From Chitinophaga niastensis (GTDB taxonomy: Bacteria; Bacteroidota; Bacteroidia; Chitinophagales; Chitinophagaceae), in NCBI RefSeq assembly GCF_003014755.1, contig NZ_PYAW01000002.1, positions 310,001 through 374,000 on the forward strand: a stretch of 64,000 nucleotides of DNA, in the 5' to 3' direction. A program made the position numbers and the translations under genes. Numbering within the stretch: position 1 is the first letter of the stretch; the number at the start of each line of letters is the position of its first letter. The notes beneath the pieces were generated by a model. That model ran no database searches, was not told the origin of the DNA, and worked only from the letters and a program-made list of their open reading frames with translations. Of the stretch, positions 61,664-64,000 are shown piece by piece.

Positions 61664-62299
61664 ATGGCAAAACAGAATAAGATCAAACATATAGCCATCG
61701 CCGGTAATATCGGCGCAGGCAAAACTACACTCACGGAAATGCTTTGCAGGCACTACAAATGGCACCCGCAGTATGAAGATGTAGAACATAACCCATATCT
61801 GAACGATTTTTATGAAGATATGCCCCGCTGGTCTTTTAACCTGCAGGTATATTTCCTCAACGGCCGGTTAAAGCAGCTGCTGGAAGTACAGAACGGCAAA
61901 GAAACGGTGATTCAGGATCGTACCATCTACGAAGATGCACACATCTTCGCTCCCAACCTGTATGAAATGGGGTTGATGACCAAACGGGACTTTGATAATT
62001 ATTTCAATTTTTTTGAAACGCTGAAAAGCATGGTGAAACCTCCGGACCTGCTGATCTATTTGCAGGCATCCGTTCCTACACTGGTAGCGCAAATTCAGAA
62101 GAGAGGAAGAGAATATGAAGAAAATATCCGCCTGGACTACCTCAAACGCCTGAACGAATATTATAACAACTGGATCGAGAAATATAAAGAAGGTCCGTTG
62201 CTCATTATTGATATCGATAAAAATAAATTTCCTGAAAGCGACGAAGACCTGGGTGAGATTATCTCCAGGATTGATTCGCAGCTATACGGTCTTTTTTAG
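61664..62299 (+). CDS. Deoxynucleoside kinase (dAK/dGK family)
   Basis: A 211-residue nucleotide-salvage kinase. Walker A is IAGNIGAGKTTLTEML; VIQDRTIYEDAHIFA holds the DR(S/T) catalytic motif, and the lid/arginine segment is QIQKRGREYEENIRLDYL. RWSFNLQVYFLNGRL binds the deoxynucleoside. It phosphorylates deoxyadenosine, deoxyguanosine or deoxycytidine; the preference is not visible. Followed by a strong terminator, so trpS and this gene likely form one unit. Confidence 0.92.
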   Translation: MAKQNKIKHIAIAGNIGAGKTTLTEMLCRHYKWHPQYEDVEHNPYLNDFYEDMPRWSFNLQVYFLNGRLKQLLEVQNGKETVIQDRTIYEDAHIFAPNLYEMGLMTKRDFDNYFNFFETLKSMVKPPDLLIYLQASVPTLVAQIQKRGREYEENIRLDYLKRLNEYYNNWIEKYKEGPLLIIDIDKNKFPESDEDLGEIISRIDSQLYGLF

Positions 62300-62308
62300 C
62301 AGATACAA

Positions 62309-62339
62309 AGCCTTCAGCAAACGCTGAAGGCTTTTTTTA
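62309..62339 (+). terminator. Rho-independent terminator after the deoxynucleoside kinase gene
   Basis: Perfect stem AGCCTTCAGC / GCTGAAGGCT with an AAAC loop and a T-run. Confidence 0.92.
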
Positions 62340-62466
62340 TTTCGTTTATGTTTCATTAACATTTCCCCGATCTCCACTTCCTACATTTGTTATTATTGGT
62401 AGCGTTTTGTTGACCCAATCACATCGACTATCAGCCTGATCTTTTATTGTTAAACCCGATCTTCAG

Positions 62467-63264
62467 ATGAAACAGTACTTGTTGACCTTTGTTGCTATGC
62501 TGTTGATAGCTATGCTATCCGCGCAACCCTTCATCGTGCCCATTGGAAGAAACCCGGGCATCGGTACCTATAGTCGTCATTTCCAGGATGTAATGACCGC
62601 CTGGACAAACCCCGCCGGGTTATCCTGTTTGCCGCTGCTCACCGCAGGTATTTATGCAGAAAACAGGTTCCTTTTAAAGGCTACTCCGCTGTATGTTGCC
62701 ATGATTGCAGTTCCTGTACACACAGGTGCTTTTGGTTTGAGCCTTGCACGCTTTGGCAATACGGCCTATCACCAGCAAAAAATCAGTGCTGCTTACGGGC
62801 TCCCCTTAGGACGGAAAATAGGTATCGGACTGCAGCTTAATTATGAGGCAATCGCTGTACAGGGATTCGGTACATCCGGTATGCCCGGCTTTGATGCCGG
62901 ATTGTTATGGCATATGAATGAAAAGCTGCACACCGGATTACATGTGCTCCGATCCGCCTATATGCCGGTAGTATACAGTGCCGGCGTGGGTTTTGAAGCC
63001 TCTCCTGATTTTTTACTGACTGCAGAAGTGATGGGTACAGGTACAAATGACATTTATATTAAAGCGGCTACTTATTACAGGATCGTACAGTCGTTGGCGT
63101 TACAGCTGGGTGTGGCTTCCAGACCACCGTATAATAATGCAGCTGTCATCTTTCATGTACATGCCCTGCAAATAGCTGTAGCAGCCAGTTTTCATCCGCA
63201 ATTAGGTATCACGCCTTCAACTACACTCATATGGCAACTATCTTCACAGCCGGTAGCAGAATAA
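62467..63264 (+). CDS. Outer membrane beta-barrel-like protein (PorV/PorQ-like)
   Basis: A 265-residue exported protein with signal peptide (MKQYLLTFVAMLLIAMLSAQ). Early in the mature part is VMTAWTNPAGLSCL; the NPAGL motif is shared with FadL/PorV-type barrels of Bacteroidota. The rest alternates in amphipathic strands (AFGLSLARFGN, KIGIGLQLNYEAIAV, FLLTAEVMGTG, LALQLGVASRPP). A role in the outer membrane is likely, possibly linked to type IX secretion, but this is inference. The next gene starts inside its 3' end (34-bp overlap). Confidence 0.65.
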   Translation: MKQYLLTFVAMLLIAMLSAQPFIVPIGRNPGIGTYSRHFQDVMTAWTNPAGLSCLPLLTAGIYAENRFLLKATPLYVAMIAVPVHTGAFGLSLARFGNTAYHQQKISAAYGLPLGRKIGIGLQLNYEAIAVQGFGTSGMPGFDAGLLWHMNEKLHTGLHVLRSAYMPVVYSAGVGFEASPDFLLTAEVMGTGTNDIYIKAATYYRIVQSLALQLGVASRPPYNNAAVIFHVHALQIAVAASFHPQLGITPSTTLIWQLSSQPVAE

Positions 63265-64000
63265 TTTGTTGTGCCCTGTTGTTGTGCATATGCCTGGAAA
63301 CAAAGGCCCGACAGCAGGAGGAGCCGCTGCCGGCTATTATGGAAAGTAACCTGGAAAATGAAACAGCCGGTACGGATGTCGTGTCAGAAGATGATGCGCA
63401 ATGGCAGCGGTTAAATGCATTGGCGCGACATAAAATTCCGCTGAATGTGGCTGATGAAGCCACATTGCAGTCGCTCGGTTTATTAACGCCTTTACAGATC
63501 AGCAGCTTTATGAGCTACCGCCGTTTATTGGGCGATTTGCTCAGTATCTATGAATTGCAGGCCGTGCCTGGCTTTGAGCCGGAAGTGATCCGGCGTATTT
63601 TGCCTTATGTAAGCGTAGGCAACGACCTGGAGCCGCATTATACGCTGCACGATTACCTGTATAAAGGAGATCATGTGTTACTCCTGCGTTATGGGCAACC
63701 ACTGGAAAAGGCCAGGGGATATTTGCACACAGACAGCACCTTACCTTACTACCACGGGAGCCCGGGAAAACTGTTTATGCGTTACCGTTATAGTTTTCCC
63801 CGTTATGCCAGTTGGGGCGTGGTGATGGAAAAAGATGCAGGTGAATCTTTTTTTAAAGGTGCGCAAAAGCAGGGATTTGATTTTTATAGTGCGCATGTTT
63901 TTATAAAAAATTACAGGAAGATAAAAGCCTTCGCCCTGGGCGATTACACGATTAACTTTGGTCAGGGCTTACTCAACTGGCAATCACAAGCTTATGGAAA
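63231..64000 (+). CDS. Helix-hairpin-helix domain protein, N-terminal part (runs off window)
   Basis: An open frame from ATG 63231 continues past the end of the window (256 codons seen). A hydrophobic start (IICCALLLCICLETKA) is a signal peptide. Residues ~70-130 hold two ComEA-like helix-hairpin-helix units: HKIPLNVADEATLQSLGLLTPLQISSF and LLSIYELQAVPGFEPEVIRRILP. Beta-rich sequence follows (VLLLRYGQPLEKARGY, FMRYRYSFPRYASWGVVMEKD). In Bacteroidota this arrangement is typical of large outer-membrane proteins of unknown function. It overlaps the upstream PorV-like gene by 34 bp, so translation is likely coupled. Confidence 0.8.
   Translation, partial: MATIFTAGSRIICCALLLCICLETKARQQEEPLPAIMESNLENETAGTDVVSEDDAQWQRLNALARHKIPLNVADEATLQSLGLLTPLQISSFMSYRRLLGDLLSIYELQAVPGFEPEVIRRILPYVSVGNDLEPHYTLHDYLYKGDHVLLLRYGQPLEKARGYLHTDSTLPYYHGSPGKLFMRYRYSFPRYASWGVVMEKDAGESFFKGAQKQGFDFYSAHVFIKNYRKIKAFALGDYTINFGQGLLNWQSQAYG

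Overview
The window is chromosomal DNA of a member of the Bacteroidota, most likely family Chitinophagaceae (Chitinophaga or a close relative). The reasons are promoters of the TTTG-N19-TAnnTTTG type, a type III glutamine synthetase, a TamL-type BamA-family lipoprotein, a DUF5103 type IX secretion 'plug' protein, DUF6443/Rhs-like secreted proteins, and an elongation factor P with an unusual domain I loop. The genus is an inference. No phage, insertion sequence, CRISPR array or tRNA was recognised.

Layout. 1-4.8 kb: leftward cassette of Rhs/YD-like surface proteins with a short, probably truncated companion. 5-16 kb: hydroxyacid dehydrogenase, orphan OmpR-type regulator, YebC, amino-acid permease, dicarboxylate/amino-acid symporter, DedA protein, MFS transporter with MarR regulator, malate dehydrogenase and a thioredoxin-like protein. 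15.4-18 kb: efp-accB-accC. 18-25.4 kb: type III glutamine synthetase divergent from purL, a decayed PepSY gene, and an alpha-oxoamine synthase. 25.5-32.9 kb: PafA-like phosphatase, enoyl-CoA hydratase, secreted proteins, TPR protein, phosphosulfolactate synthase, aroE. 33-46 kb: methyltransferase, truB, TamL, TrmH, two overlapping envelope genes, LolC/E-type permease, T9SS plug protein, NDH-2. 46-49.4 kb: glycerol uptake (glpF, glpK), fructose-6-phosphate aldolase-like transaldolase, and the SRP RNA gene, which is easily missed. 49.5-56.4 kb: the RDD / SpoIIM / DUF4129 / DUF4350 / MoxR / DUF58 cluster. 56.4-64 kb: nitronate monooxygenase, ribE, cobalamin adenosyltransferase, lolD-like ATPase, gatC, trpS, deoxynucleoside kinase, and an outer-membrane protein followed by a helix-hairpin-helix protein that leaves the window.

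The most unusual content is intergenic. At least 13 gaps hold long palindromes built from degenerate short-period tandem units: 7-bp period AGCNNTT, 7-bp period ATTACGA, or 9-bp period GATTNNNNN. The units vary, yet the two arms match almost perfectly, with perfect arms of 56, 50 and 36 bp at three sites. Members of the 9-bp family share the terminus TGTCTK-N4-CAGGATT. They sit flush against, or overlap, stop codons, and one compound ~0.4 kb copy occurs twice with a 160-bp core that differs at one base. I consider these the best candidate for an undescribed element or system here.

Other points worth checking: an EF-P without the PGKG loop, a possible sulfonolipid link between phosphosulfolactate synthase and the alpha-oxoamine synthase, and several apparently leaderless mRNAs.
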